Part shown: piece by piece, positions 1 through 7,244 of the stretch
Numbering within the stretch: the first letter of the stretch is position 1
Layout of the letters: every line of letters starts with the position of its first letter
Source of the DNA: a virus
DNA length: 43,661 nt
Direction: 5' to 3' (one strand)
Virus record (IMG/VR): IMGVR_UViG_3300040801_001816
Location: 1 to 43,661 of that record
Program-made: the position numbers and the translations under genes
Notes under the pieces: generated by a model
What the model was told of the DNA's origin: nothing
The model's input: the letters and a program-made list of their open reading frames with translations, nothing else
Database searches by the model: none

Positions 1-893
1 CCTCCGTACGTATTAGCCCCCCAGGAAGGCCAACGGGTTTCAATCTCTTCAAGATCATACTCTATCGACCCCTCAGACCAATCAATAAAAATTTGTTTGC
101 CTTCATTGCTGCCGTTAAATTGGTGGTGTAGAGCCATGCCGACAGTACGCCACCCAAGCCCATTTACAAACCCGTCGGGGTCCAACGCGTTTAACATGCT
201 GACCAATTTATCGGCCTCAATATTTATTGGGGGTACGAAGTTTTCAAAACTTGCGACGCCCTCGAGTTCACCCGCTTTGTTAAAACCCCCTTGCGGGGTT
301 ACCCTCCGAGACCGGCCCCCCGTTTGGGTCCATTGCTCGGGCGCAAGGCTTGTAAAGTACTCAAAAAGCGCGTTAATTTTATCGCCGGTTAAAACAGGCA
401 AGTCTAAGATGTCAAAGTCGTAAAGCTCGCCGCCGGTCCAACGGTACTCTTTTTTAGTTTTAGGGTGGACCCCATAGGCGACCCATTGCTGCCCCGTTGC
501 TTTGATTTCGATTTGGTGGGTGTTCCCCTCGGAATCTACGAACTTTTGAGACTTATCCGCCCCCAGCCCGCCCTTTGGCGCTGCGCAAGGAATGAGCGCC
601 CTCGGCGCGTCCCCCAGCCTAACAGGGGCGGGGCCTATATTAGTATGGCACCACTCTATAAGTTTTTTAACAACGGATGCGTCTTTAACGTCAATGTCGA
701 TACCAGGGGCGCAGGCCCCTAAAACACCAAACCCCCCATAATAGGGGCTGTGCGTCCATTTTATGATGTCTTCGCGGGTAGCTTGTATATTTTGCCAACC
801 TCGGGTCCTGGGGTCTTTCTCGCCGCGTTTGATAGGCACAACACTAAAGCCCGCCTCGAAAAGGGGCATCCCGTGGGTGTCTTTTATGCCCAT
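1..893 (-). CDS. Primase-polymerase/helicase fusion, N-terminal part (gene crosses the contig join)
   Basis: This is the N-terminal 297 codons of a 760-residue replication protein whose remainder is at the other end of the window. The start is the ATG at 891-893, which overlaps the end of the upstream zinc-finger gene. The translation shows an archaeo-eukaryotic Prim-Pol domain. The two catalytic aspartates are D66 and D68 in PGIDIDV. They are followed by an RLGDAPRAL segment and a QIEIKATGQQ..GVHP..Y.W segment, which are the later Prim-Pol motifs. After about residue 225 comes a PriCT-2-like linker domain (WRTVGMALHHQF, FIDWSEGS). The frame is open to base 1 and continues in frame at 43651 if the 10-base end repeat is collapsed. 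The family makes primers and short DNA at phage origins. No strong ribosome-binding site is visible, so translational coupling to the upstream gene is likely. Confidence 0.88.
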   Translation of the reverse strand, partial: MGIKDTHGMPLFEAGFSVVPIKRGEKDPRTRGWQNIQATREDIIKWTHSPYYGGFGVLGACAPGIDIDVKDASVVKKLIEWCHTNIGPAPVRLGDAPRALIPCAAPKGGLGADKSQKFVDSEGNTHQIEIKATGQQWVAYGVHPKTKKEYRWTGGELYDFDILDLPVLTGDKINALFEYFTSLAPEQWTQTGGRSRRVTPQGGFNKAGELEGVASFENFVPPINIEADKLVSMLNALDPDGFVNGLGWRTVGMALHHQFNGSNEGKQIFIDWSEGSIEYDLEEIETRWPSWGANTYG

Positions 894-1168
894 TTAGGCC
901 CGACCGACCCCAAAAAATCCGCATCTTTTGGGGCTAGCCCGTCCACACGGTGTTTTTGGCAATAAATTTGTTTGGTATCGCGGGTAGCAAACTCGTGTTT
1001 GCAGACTAAACAACGCCTCACGATAGCGTCGTTTAGCAGGTGATCGCAGTTATTAAAAAGGGGGTGGTGTTCTTGCACGGCTTTTATAAACTCAGCTAAG
1101 GGGACTTCCGCCCGCTTTACCACGCCGTTTTTGAACTCGGCTAAAACCCAAACTTTTAGTATCTTCAC
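884..1168 (-). CDS. Small zinc-finger protein (94 aa)
   Basis: The product is hypothetical. Residues about 49-68 read RCLVCKHEFATRDTKQIYCQ followed by KH, a C-x2-C...C-x2-H arrangement that would bind zinc, as in short phage zinc-ribbon proteins. The start is the GTG at 1166-1168, which overlaps the stop of the preceding gene as GTGA and is preceded by a good GGGGAGGG ribosome-binding site. The gene overlaps the Prim-Pol start by about 10 bases, so the two are probably translationally coupled. A role next to the primase, such as DNA binding or loading, is inferred only from position. Confidence 0.75.
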   Translation of the reverse strand: MKILKVWVLAEFKNGVVKRAEVPLAEFIKAVQEHHPLFNNCDHLLNDAIVRRCLVCKHEFATRDTKQIYCQKHRVDGLAPKDADFLGSVGPKWA

Positions 1169-1467
1169 AGAGCGCCCTCCCCTTTTATTAGCTTTTTAAA
1201 GTTGTCTTTGCCTAGTATATGCACCAGTATTTTTTTGTTTTTTTGTTTTCGCGGGTTATATATGCTAAGGACCGGCTTGTCGGCCCCATCGGGCATCTCT
1301 AAAATAAGCCTCGACCCCGTTTTGTACTTTATAGTATTGCGTTCGACGTTAACCCCCGAAGAGGCTTTATTAGCGGCGTATATAATACAGAAAAAAGATT
1401 CTGCCCTAAGCGGCTCCGATACATAAACGCTCCGCAGATCCTCAAGATTTTTAAACTTTTTGGGCAT
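1165..1467 (-). CDS. Hypothetical early protein (about 100 aa)
   Basis: I do not recognise a family. The protein is basic, with lysine-rich stretches near both ends and a central beta-rich segment (TIKYKTGSRLILEM, PVLSIYNPR). I chose the ATG at 1467; a TTG at 1473 that overlaps the upstream TGA is also possible. The C-terminus reads KGEGAL, because the junction to the next gene is the repeated nucleotide motif GGGCGCTCTGTGA. It is the second gene of the leftward early operon, between the RHH-like protein and the zinc-finger protein. Confidence 0.7.
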   Translation of the reverse strand: MPKKFKNLEDLRSVYVSEPLRAESFFCIIYAANKASSGVNVERNTIKYKTGSRLILEMPDGADKPVLSIYNPRKQKNKKILVHILGKDNFKKLIKGEGAL

Positions 1468-1469
1468 AC

Positions 1470-1649
1470 TCAACCCACTTTTTTATTTTGTTTTTTGCCT
1501 CTTGCTTTTATATCTTTTACGACAACCTCAAAGCTCCGATCTATCAGCTCTTCAAGGCAAGCCCCGTTACTTTTCGGGGCGAGCGCCCCTTTTAAAACAC
1601 AAAATTTATCGAAGTGCGTTTCTGAAATATCACATGTAACTCTCGCCAT
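1470..1649 (-). CDS. Small RHH-like putative regulator (59 aa)
   Basis: This short gene is the first of the leftward early operon. It begins MARVTCDISETHFDKFCVL, a beta strand followed by a helix as in ribbon-helix-helix (Arc/MetJ-type) proteins. A second helix (ACLEELIDRSFEVVV) and a lysine-rich tail follow. The ATG is at 1647-1649 and the TGA at 1470-1472 overlaps the start of the next gene. The leader contains the recurrent AAGGGCGCTAA motif directly before the ATG. It could regulate the adjacent divergent promoters at 1.69-1.77 kb. The fold assignment is by eye and tentative, but the gene itself is well supported by position and coupling. Confidence 0.6.
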   Translation of the reverse strand: MARVTCDISETHFDKFCVLKGALAPKSNGACLEELIDRSFEVVVKDIKARGKKQNKKVG

Positions 1650-1688
1650 TTAGCGCCCTTTTTTTGTTTAGTCTTCCTCGTTTAACGT

Positions 1689-1694
1689 ATTATA
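1689..1694 (-). promoter_or_regulatory. Putative -10 box of the leftward early promoter
   Basis: On the minus strand the bases read TATAAT, in a very AT-rich stretch about 40 bases upstream of the 1649 start. No good -35 box at 17 +/- 1 spacing is visible, so this is a moderate call based on the -10 match and the divergent layout. Confidence 0.4.
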
Positions 1695-1737
1695 AAAAGT
1701 ATTAAAAAGCAACAAAATATATTTTTTATTTTTTATC

Positions 1738-1766
1738 TTGCTTTTATACAAATTAGAGTTTAATAT
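1738..1766 (+). promoter_or_regulatory. Rightward early promoter (sigma70-like)
   Basis: TTGCTT (1738-1743), a 17-base spacer and TAATAT (1761-1766) lie 32 bases before the first gene of the replication operon. They sit in the AT-rich divergent intergenic region. The spacing is ideal, with 4 of 6 matches in the -35 box and a fair -10 box. Confidence 0.5.
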
Positions 1767-1798
1767 AGGGGTACGCAAAACGAAAATAGAGGTACACG

Positions 1799-2278
1799 AT
1801 GAAAATCAAAACAGAACGGATTCCCGATTTAAGCAGCTCGGGCCAGTATAAAATTCTGCTCGAGGGGGATTTGCTAAAGGCTAACGTTTTTATGGGGGTC
1901 GAGGGGCTTTTGGGTATCCTAGACGCGCTAGAAGCCGCTTGGACACGATGCGTTTACCAAGTCACTTCAGAGGAAAAGGCGCATTTTAAGTTTTTGAGAA
2001 AAATTGTAGCGTTTTATTTATTACGCACCGCAGTTGTTACGGACGGCGAGCACGGCGAGATTGAGGTTATAGGCCTACTTCCTGACAAGACAGCCAGTTA
2101 TGACGCGACACGCAACGAAGACGTTTTTGTATTTGGGGGCACCCTTAAAACACTAGAAAAACTAAGCAACGACGAATTTTCGGACGTTATGGTCGCGGAG
2201 CTTACAAGGCGGCGTGGAAATAAGGGGCTATCCCTTGCAGAAATTGAAATTATCGAGAAACTAATACCCTTAAGCTAA
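1799..2278 (+). CDS. Hypothetical early protein, first gene of the replication operon (159 aa)
   Basis: I do not recognise a family. The ATG follows a GAGGT ribosome-binding site. The sequence is of mixed alpha/beta character, with hydrophobic and charged segments and no membrane segment, signal peptide or cysteine motif. It is the first gene after the rightward promoter and lies 10 bases before the next gene. Its position ahead of the DUF2800/DUF2815 pair suggests a part in recombination or early takeover, but that is inference. Confidence 0.8.
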   Translation: MKIKTERIPDLSSSGQYKILLEGDLLKANVFMGVEGLLGILDALEAAWTRCVYQVTSEEKAHFKFLRKIVAFYLLRTAVVTDGEHGEIEVIGLLPDKTASYDATRNEDVFVFGGTLKTLEKLSNDEFSDVMVAELTRRRGNKGLSLAEIEIIEKLIPLS

Positions 2279-2288
2279 AGGAGCTAAA

Positions 2289-2840
2289 ATGAGTTTAGAG
2301 GAAAAAATCGACGCGTTAACCGTTGCTATCGACGAGCTACGCTTAACAATAACCGACGGCGTACAAAAGGCTGAGACTAAAAAGCCAGAAGCTAAAAAGC
2401 CAGAAGCTAAAAAGCCAGAAGCTAAAAAGCCAGAAGCTAAAAAGCCAGAAGAGCAAGCGCAAGGCGAAAATAAAAGTGTCTTAAAGGCTAAAATGCAGAT
2501 TCTTTTAGAAAAAAGGGGTCCGTCGGCGTTTGCGGAGATACTAAAAGCCGCGGGGCTTGAGGGTAAAAAAATGCGCGAAGTACCCGAGGAACTTTACCCT
2601 AAGTTAATAGGGCTAATTGATGATGCGCTTGCCCCGTCAACCGGTGGGGCCCTCACTTTGCCTAAACTTAGGGAGAAATTAACCGACGTACGCAACCACC
2701 CCGAGCTAGGCAACGATGCCCTTATGAACATATTTGATAAGTTCGGCGTAGCAAAAATAAAAGAAGTGGACCCAGAGGACTACCAAGCAATGTATGACGC
2801 TTGTGAGGATGAGTTAAAAACAGTGGAGGCTGAGGCATGA
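2289..2840 (+). CDS. Hypothetical protein with KPEAK tandem repeats (183 aa)
   Basis: The start has a strong AAGGAG ribosome-binding site. The N-terminal ~28 residues look like a helix (EEKIDALTVAIDELRL). A low-complexity linker of KKPEA repeats follows (about residues 30-55, encoded by near-perfect 15-bp tandem repeats). The C-terminal ~115 residues are a compact, mostly helical region with two similar halves: LLEKRGPSAFAEILKAAG...EVPEELYPKLIGLIDDAL and LMNIFDKFGVAKIKEVDPEDYQAMYDACEDEL. Small helical modules of this kind occur in phage recombination proteins next to DUF2800, but the function is unknown. It overlaps the DUF2800 start by 4 bases. Confidence 0.8.
   Translation: MSLEEKIDALTVAIDELRLTITDGVQKAETKKPEAKKPEAKKPEAKKPEAKKPEEQAQGENKSVLKAKMQILLEKRGPSAFAEILKAAGLEGKKMREVPEELYPKLIGLIDDALAPSTGGALTLPKLREKLTDVRNHPELGNDALMNIFDKFGVAKIKEVDPEDYQAMYDACEDELKTVEAEA
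2377..2453 (+). repeat. 15-bp tandem repeat (about 5 copies) encoding KKPEA
   Basis: The unit CTAAAAAGCCAGAAG is repeated head to tail within the preceding gene with almost no base changes. The near-identity at nucleotide level suggests recent expansion by slippage. The encoded lysine/proline/glutamate linker is expected to be extended and flexible. Confidence 0.9.
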
Positions 2841-4276
2841 GTGAACACGCAGATTTGAGCGCCAGCGGGTCCGCTAAGTGGCTATCGTGCCCCGCTGCGC
2901 TGTCGATGGAGCTGCTTAGCGGTGAGCCTAATATAAGCGGCCCCGCCGCCCAAGAGGGCACCGCAGCGCATGAAGTTGGCGAGATCTGCCTTAAGTCCGA
3001 CGGGGATAAAAAACCCTTGGATTTTATAGGCGATTTTATAGACGTTGATGTGGGAAAGCCGAACGAAAATAGGGTTTTAGTGGACGCCGAGATGGCCAGT
3101 AACGTCGAAGGGTACATCAACTACGTTGAGCGCCAAAAGGGAGCGTCGTCTGAGTGCCACATCGAGCTTAAAGTTGATTACTCAGAGTTTGCACCTGAAG
3201 GTTTTGGAAAAGCGGACTGCGTTCTAGTAGGGTTTAAAAGCCCTCCGCCAGAGCTGCACGACGATTTAGACCCCGACCAATCTTACTACTGCATTGATGT
3301 GATAGACTATAAAAACGGGATGCAACGGGTTTCGGCTCGTGGTAATACACAAACACGGTTGTACGGTATCGGCGCGCTGTTAACATTGGACCCCATGCTA
3401 CTAGACGAACCTATGTTTGTGGGTTTACATATATACCAACCAAAAATAGATAACGTGTCGGTCGAGTACATGCTAACCAGCGACCTGCTAGAGTGGGCGC
3501 GCACGACGTGTTTACCTGCGGCGCAGCTAGCCCATAAGCTTTTGTCTAATACCCGTAATAAGATTAAAAACAACCCCGATAAGTTACCCTCGAATCATTT
3601 AGAGGCCAAGTATTTTAAGCCAAGTAAAAGCGCTTGTAAGTGGTGCCTAGCGGCCCCGAAGTGTAAGCACAGACTTAAACAAGGCTATGAGGCCGCCGTT
3701 GATGGGTTTACCGATTTAACGGAGGAGGCTAAAAGCCAGCCCCAGCAAGCCAGGGAGGTTTTGAAAATATCGGAAAAAGACCCGTTGCCCCTAAAGGTGC
3801 CCCAGTTGATACACCCGGAAGACCTAGCGTCCATATACAAAGATACAAAGGCATTTGTAAAGTTTTTAAAAGATTTGGAGGCCCGCATACGCACCGACCT
3901 AGAGGCCGGCAAAGAGATACCCGGCCTTACTTTGGTCGCCGGTAAAAAAACACGCGGGTGGGTAACTGGTAGCGATGGGGCCGTCGACAGCGACAAAGTT
4001 ATTAGGTCCCTGCGTACGGCGGGTTTTGTAAAAAAGGATTACGAAAAAGTGTCGCTTATAACACCGCCCCAGGCCGAGGAGATGTTAAAAAAGCTAAAGC
4101 CCAAAGACCATAAAAAGAGATTTGAGAAGCTCACCTCCGCGGTTATAGTTGAATCGACCGGCAAGCAGCAGGTATCAACCGCGGAGTCGCCAAAAAATAA
4201 GGTGCATACCGAAAAAGAAATAAAAGCGGGTTTTGACGCCGAAAAAACAGGCGCTAATGACCTGCTCGATTTTTAA
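2837..4276 (+). CDS. DUF2800 family protein, Cas4/RecB-like PD-(D/E)XK nuclease
   Basis: The N-terminus (HADLSASGSAKWLSCP, then EGTAAHEVGE) is the hallmark of DUF2800, a phage branch of the PD-(D/E)XK exonuclease superfamily. Candidate active-site residues are D in GKADCVLVG (about residue 132) and D-x-K in VIDYKNGMQ (about 154-160). A cysteine cluster, CKWC...CKHR at about residues 267-277, resembles the iron-sulfur or zinc C-terminal motif of Cas4/AddB-type nucleases. It is paired with DUF2815 directly downstream, the usual neighbour, and the pair is thought to act in DNA recombination or replication. It starts ATGA-coupled to the previous gene. The last ~90 residues are less conserved-looking and rich in lysine. 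Confidence 0.88.
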   Translation: MSEHADLSASGSAKWLSCPAALSMELLSGEPNISGPAAQEGTAAHEVGEICLKSDGDKKPLDFIGDFIDVDVGKPNENRVLVDAEMASNVEGYINYVERQKGASSECHIELKVDYSEFAPEGFGKADCVLVGFKSPPPELHDDLDPDQSYYCIDVIDYKNGMQRVSARGNTQTRLYGIGALLTLDPMLLDEPMFVGLHIYQPKIDNVSVEYMLTSDLLEWARTTCLPAAQLAHKLLSNTRNKIKNNPDKLPSNHLEAKYFKPSKSACKWCLAAPKCKHRLKQGYEAAVDGFTDLTEEAKSQPQQAREVLKISEKDPLPLKVPQLIHPEDLASIYKDTKAFVKFLKDLEARIRTDLEAGKEIPGLTLVAGKKTRGWVTGSDGAVDSDKVIRSLRTAGFVKKDYEKVSLITPPQAEEMLKKLKPKDHKKRFEKLTSAVIVESTGKQQVSTAESPKNKVHTEKEIKAGFDAEKTGANDLLDF

Positions 4277-4315
4277 GAACCCCAAAAACCGAAAACCAAA
4301 AACGAAAGGAACAAA

Positions 4316-4906
4316 ATGGGAAAAGAAGACTTAATTTTAATCAAGAACGTGAGGGCGTCATACCCCCACTTGTGGAAGGAAGAGGAGAAAAACGGAAACG
4401 TGTACCCCCGAAGTGTAAATCTTGTACTTTCTAAAAAAGAAAACCTGGAGGTGCTTAAAAAGTTAAAGGCCCGCGTTGAAGAGGTCAAAAAAGGCACAAA
4501 GGGCATGGAGTCAGCGCTAACAAGGGACCCCTCAAGGGTGTGCTTAAAACCCGCGGACCCTGAAGCGTTGGGGGACCAGTACGCCGAGGGTATGTTTAGC
4601 CTTAAGGCAAACGTACAGAAGAACCAAAAAGTCTATGTACTGCACCAAAACGGCCAAAGGTGCGAGGATGAAGAGCAAGACCGTATATACGCAGGTTGTA
4701 GGGTTAATGCCAAGGTCGATATATGGCCACAAGATAATGCGCACGGTAAGCGCATAAACTGTAAGCTCGTTGCTATTCAATTCGCGGGCGACGATAAGCC
4801 TTTTGATGAGTCAGTGGTTACCGAAGACGTCGCGCTCGACGGGTTCGAGGCTATAGACGATCTAGGAGGTGGCGGCGCGGACCCACTAGCGGACGATGAT
4901 TGGTAA
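4316..4906 (+). CDS. DUF2815 single-stranded DNA-binding protein
   Basis: The opening (LILIKNVRASYPHLWK) and the general plan match DUF2815, an OB-fold ssDNA-binding family of phages. The tail is acidic (GADPLADDDW), like the acidic tips of other SSBs that recruit partner proteins. The ATG has an AAAGGA ribosome-binding site, 39 bases after DUF2800. A GC-rich hairpin with a T-run follows the gene. It may set the SSB level above that of the polymerase. Confidence 0.88.
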   Translation: MGKEDLILIKNVRASYPHLWKEEEKNGNVYPRSVNLVLSKKENLEVLKKLKARVEEVKKGTKGMESALTRDPSRVCLKPADPEALGDQYAEGMFSLKANVQKNQKVYVLHQNGQRCEDEEQDRIYAGCRVNAKVDIWPQDNAHGKRINCKLVAIQFAGDDKPFDESVVTEDVALDGFEAIDDLGGGGADPLADDDW

Positions 4907-4915
4907 AACTTACTA

Positions 4916-4945
4916 GGGGTGGGCTGCGGCCCCCCCTTTTTTTTT
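4916..4945 (+). terminator. Internal (probably leaky) terminator between SSB and DNA polymerase
   Basis: GGGGTGGG, a short CTGCGG loop and CCCCCCC are followed by nine T residues. The stem has one mismatch. The hairpin lies inside the rightward operon in the 59-base gap before the polymerase, so it would attenuate rather than stop transcription. Confidence 0.6.
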
Positions 4946-4965
4946 AACAACTCCACGAAGGCGCT

Positions 4966-6909
4966 ATGCAAAAAATTGACACCCTACATCTCGACTTCGA
5001 AACGTTTTCGGAGGCCAAACTTAAAGACGTGGGCCCCTGGGCGTACTCGATGCATCCCTCGACGGAGGTGTTAATGTTTTCGTGGTCTATAAACGACGGC
5101 CCTGTTAATTTATGGGTTAACCCCGAAAAGTACCCCGATTGGGTTTTTGATTTAAACCGCTGGCTCAAAAGTGAACCCTACGCGGAATTTTATATAAAGG
5201 CGCATAACGCGTTTTTTGAAAAATGCATCATGCGCAATGTGTTAAAATGGAGAGTACCTGGACCAGAATTTTGGAAAGACACCGCAGCAAAAGCTGCCGT
5301 CCTAGGATTGCCAAGGGATTTGGGCGGGCTAGGGGACGCGCTAGGGCTTCCCGATGAACACTTAAAGGACAAAAAAGGAAAAAACTTAATACAGTTTTTA
5401 TGCAAGCCCTATAAGGGCAAGCGCCGTGCGGTTAAAGATCACCCGGACAACTTTAAGGCCCTTGGAGATTATTGCGTAAAAGACACGATCAGCGAAATTG
5501 CGATTGATAAAAAGCTGCCCGAGATGCCCCCCTATGAAACTAAAATCTATGAGCTGGACCAGGCTATAAACATGAGGGGCGTTAGGTTTGACGTGGGGGC
5601 CGTGCGGGACGCCGTGGCTATTATTGATAAGGCAAGGGCCAAAGCGGCCCAAAAAGTGGAGGCCCTTACATTGGGGGGCGTTGACAACCCAAACTCGCGT
5701 AATCAGTTTTTAGAGTACGCCCAACAGGAGTACGGCATAGGGTTAGAAAACACGCAAGGGGAGTACCTTAGGGGCCTATTAAAAACAAGTATACCCTCGG
5801 ATCTTAAAGAGTTAATACGCCTACGGGTCGCCATGACTAAGACGTCGTTAGTGAAATATTCTAAGCTGCTTTCTTTAGTCGACGGGGACCGCGCGCACGG
5901 CCTTTTAAGGTATCACGGCGCCTCAACTGGGAGGTGGAGCGGTAATTTGTTTCAGCCCCAGAACCTGCCTAGGCCCAGTTTTAAAGATACCGATACATGC
6001 GTTAGGCTTTTTAAGCATAGAGACCCAGAATTAATCGAAAAGCTATACGGCTGCGCTTTTGAGGCGCTTAGCTCTTGCCTGCGCGCCATGATTATACCGA
6101 GTAACGGGTGCCGCTTAATTGTCTCAGATTTTGCGCAAATTGAAAGCCGCGTGCTAGCCTGGATAGCCTCCGCTTTTAAAAAACTCAGGGCCTTTGAGTT
6201 AGGCCATGATGTGTATAAACTAAACGCTTGCGACGTGTACGGGGTTGACTACGACGCCGTAACGGACCCCCAAAGGACTATCGGGAAAGTTGTAGAGCTT
6301 GGCTGTGGGTACCAAGGGGCCTACGGCGCGTTTGACCAGTTTCAAAAAATATATGGGCTATCGCTACCCAAGAGCCAGGTTATGCGCTTGATAGCCGCGT
6401 GGCGGGATAGCAACCCCGAGATAGTAGGCCTTTGGGGGTCTCTCGAAGACGCGGCTATTAGTGCCGTTAAAAACAAAGGCTCCGTCCAAAAAGTGAGCTT
6501 TTTTAAATTTAAGTACACTAATGATTTTTTATGGTGCAAGCTCCCGAGTGGCCGGTTTTTGAGCTACCATAGGCCTAAAGTCGAGGTGGGGAGCCGGGGC
6601 GAAAAGCTCACGTTTTGGGGCGTTAATAGCTTAACGCGAAAATACGAAAAGCTTAGCACTTACGGGGGCAAGTTGGCCGAGAACGTTACCCAAGCGGTCT
6701 CTCGGGATTTTATGGTGGAGGCCATGTTCAGGCTAGAGAAAGCGGGGTACCCCATAGTTTTAACAGTACATGACGAGATTGTGGCGGATGTGCCCATTAT
6801 GCACGGTAGTTTAAAAGAGTTTAACCAGTTGATGTGCGAGTTGCCTAGTTGGGCGTCAGGCATACCAATAAAAGCCGATGGGTACGAGGCGGAAAGGTAC
6901 CGGAAATAG
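4966..6909 (+). CDS. Phage DNA polymerase, family A (647 aa)
   Basis: The N-terminal third is a DEDD 3'-5' proofreading exonuclease: LDFETF (D10, E12), AHNAFFEK near residue 80 and YCVKDTISE near 170. The polymerase domain has motif A SDFAQIESRVLAWI (about residue 387), motif B RTIGKVVELGCGYQG (about 436-450) and motif C LTVHDEIVADV (about 602). All catalytic acidic residues are present. There is no 5' nuclease domain, as is usual for phage enzymes. The start follows the recurrent AAGGCGCT leader. With Prim-Pol/helicase, SSB and a possible clamp, it completes a phage-encoded replisome. Confidence 0.95.
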   Translation: MQKIDTLHLDFETFSEAKLKDVGPWAYSMHPSTEVLMFSWSINDGPVNLWVNPEKYPDWVFDLNRWLKSEPYAEFYIKAHNAFFEKCIMRNVLKWRVPGPEFWKDTAAKAAVLGLPRDLGGLGDALGLPDEHLKDKKGKNLIQFLCKPYKGKRRAVKDHPDNFKALGDYCVKDTISEIAIDKKLPEMPPYETKIYELDQAINMRGVRFDVGAVRDAVAIIDKARAKAAQKVEALTLGGVDNPNSRNQFLEYAQQEYGIGLENTQGEYLRGLLKTSIPSDLKELIRLRVAMTKTSLVKYSKLLSLVDGDRAHGLLRYHGASTGRWSGNLFQPQNLPRPSFKDTDTCVRLFKHRDPELIEKLYGCAFEALSSCLRAMIIPSNGCRLIVSDFAQIESRVLAWIASAFKKLRAFELGHDVYKLNACDVYGVDYDAVTDPQRTIGKVVELGCGYQGAYGAFDQFQKIYGLSLPKSQVMRLIAAWRDSNPEIVGLWGSLEDAAISAVKNKGSVQKVSFFKFKYTNDFLWCKLPSGRFLSYHRPKVEVGSRGEKLTFWGVNSLTRKYEKLSTYGGKLAENVTQAVSRDFMVEAMFRLEKAGYPIVLTVHDEIVADVPIMHGSLKEFNQLMCELPSWASGIPIKADGYEAERYRK

Positions 6910-7244
6910 TGCGCGAAAATCTGATTGAACCGAAAGCCGTTAAGTTTGCTAGGGCGCTGGGTTGGTTTGTTTTAAAAATATCCTCCCCCAACCGCAAAGG
7001 CCCTCATGACAGAATTTTTATAAAAAACGGGGTGGTGTTTACCATTGAGTTTAAAGCGACCGGTAAAAGCGCCTCCCCGGGTCAGTTGCATTTTGCGAAA
7101 GAACTGGCGGAAGCGGGGACCCCCTCAAGGTGTTTTGATAATGTGATTGAGTCTAAGCGCTTTATTTTAAAAATGGAGGCTATCGCTAATGACCACAGGG
7201 ATAAAATACTGCCGTTAGTATCGACTAAAACATTTGAACCCTAA
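6909..7244 (+). CDS. VRR-NUC domain nuclease (about 111 aa)
   Basis: This is a stand-alone VRR-NUC (PD-(D/E)XK) nuclease. Numbered from the chosen start, the active-site residues are D34 in GPHDR, E47 and K49 in IEFKA, and Q59 in SPGQ. I chose the GTG at 6909-6911, which overlaps the polymerase stop, because it gives the usual short N-terminus (RENLIEPKAVKFA). An ATG at 6849 inside the polymerase gene would add 20 residues. The family cuts branched or structured DNA and is commonly followed by an SNF2 helicase, as here; the start of that helicase overlaps in a TAATG. Confidence 0.88.
   Translation: MRENLIEPKAVKFARALGWFVLKISSPNRKGPHDRIFIKNGVVFTIEFKATGKSASPGQLHFAKELAEAGTPSRCFDNVIESKRFILKMEAIANDHRDKILPLVSTKTFEP

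Noticed and set aside
1-10. Direct terminal repeat of a packaged linear genome
   Set aside because: Ten bases is too short for a true terminal repeat and the join falls inside a gene; an assembly overlap of a circular or permuted sequence is simpler.
97-965. Short plus-strand frames at the left end
   Set aside because: They are antisense to the Prim-Pol domain, whose frame is continuous across the join and carries recognisable motifs.
1650-1798. tRNA or small RNA gene in the divergent intergenic region
   Set aside because: The stretch is AT-rich with promoter-like boxes only; no cloverleaf or strong hairpin is visible. No tRNA was seen elsewhere by eye either.
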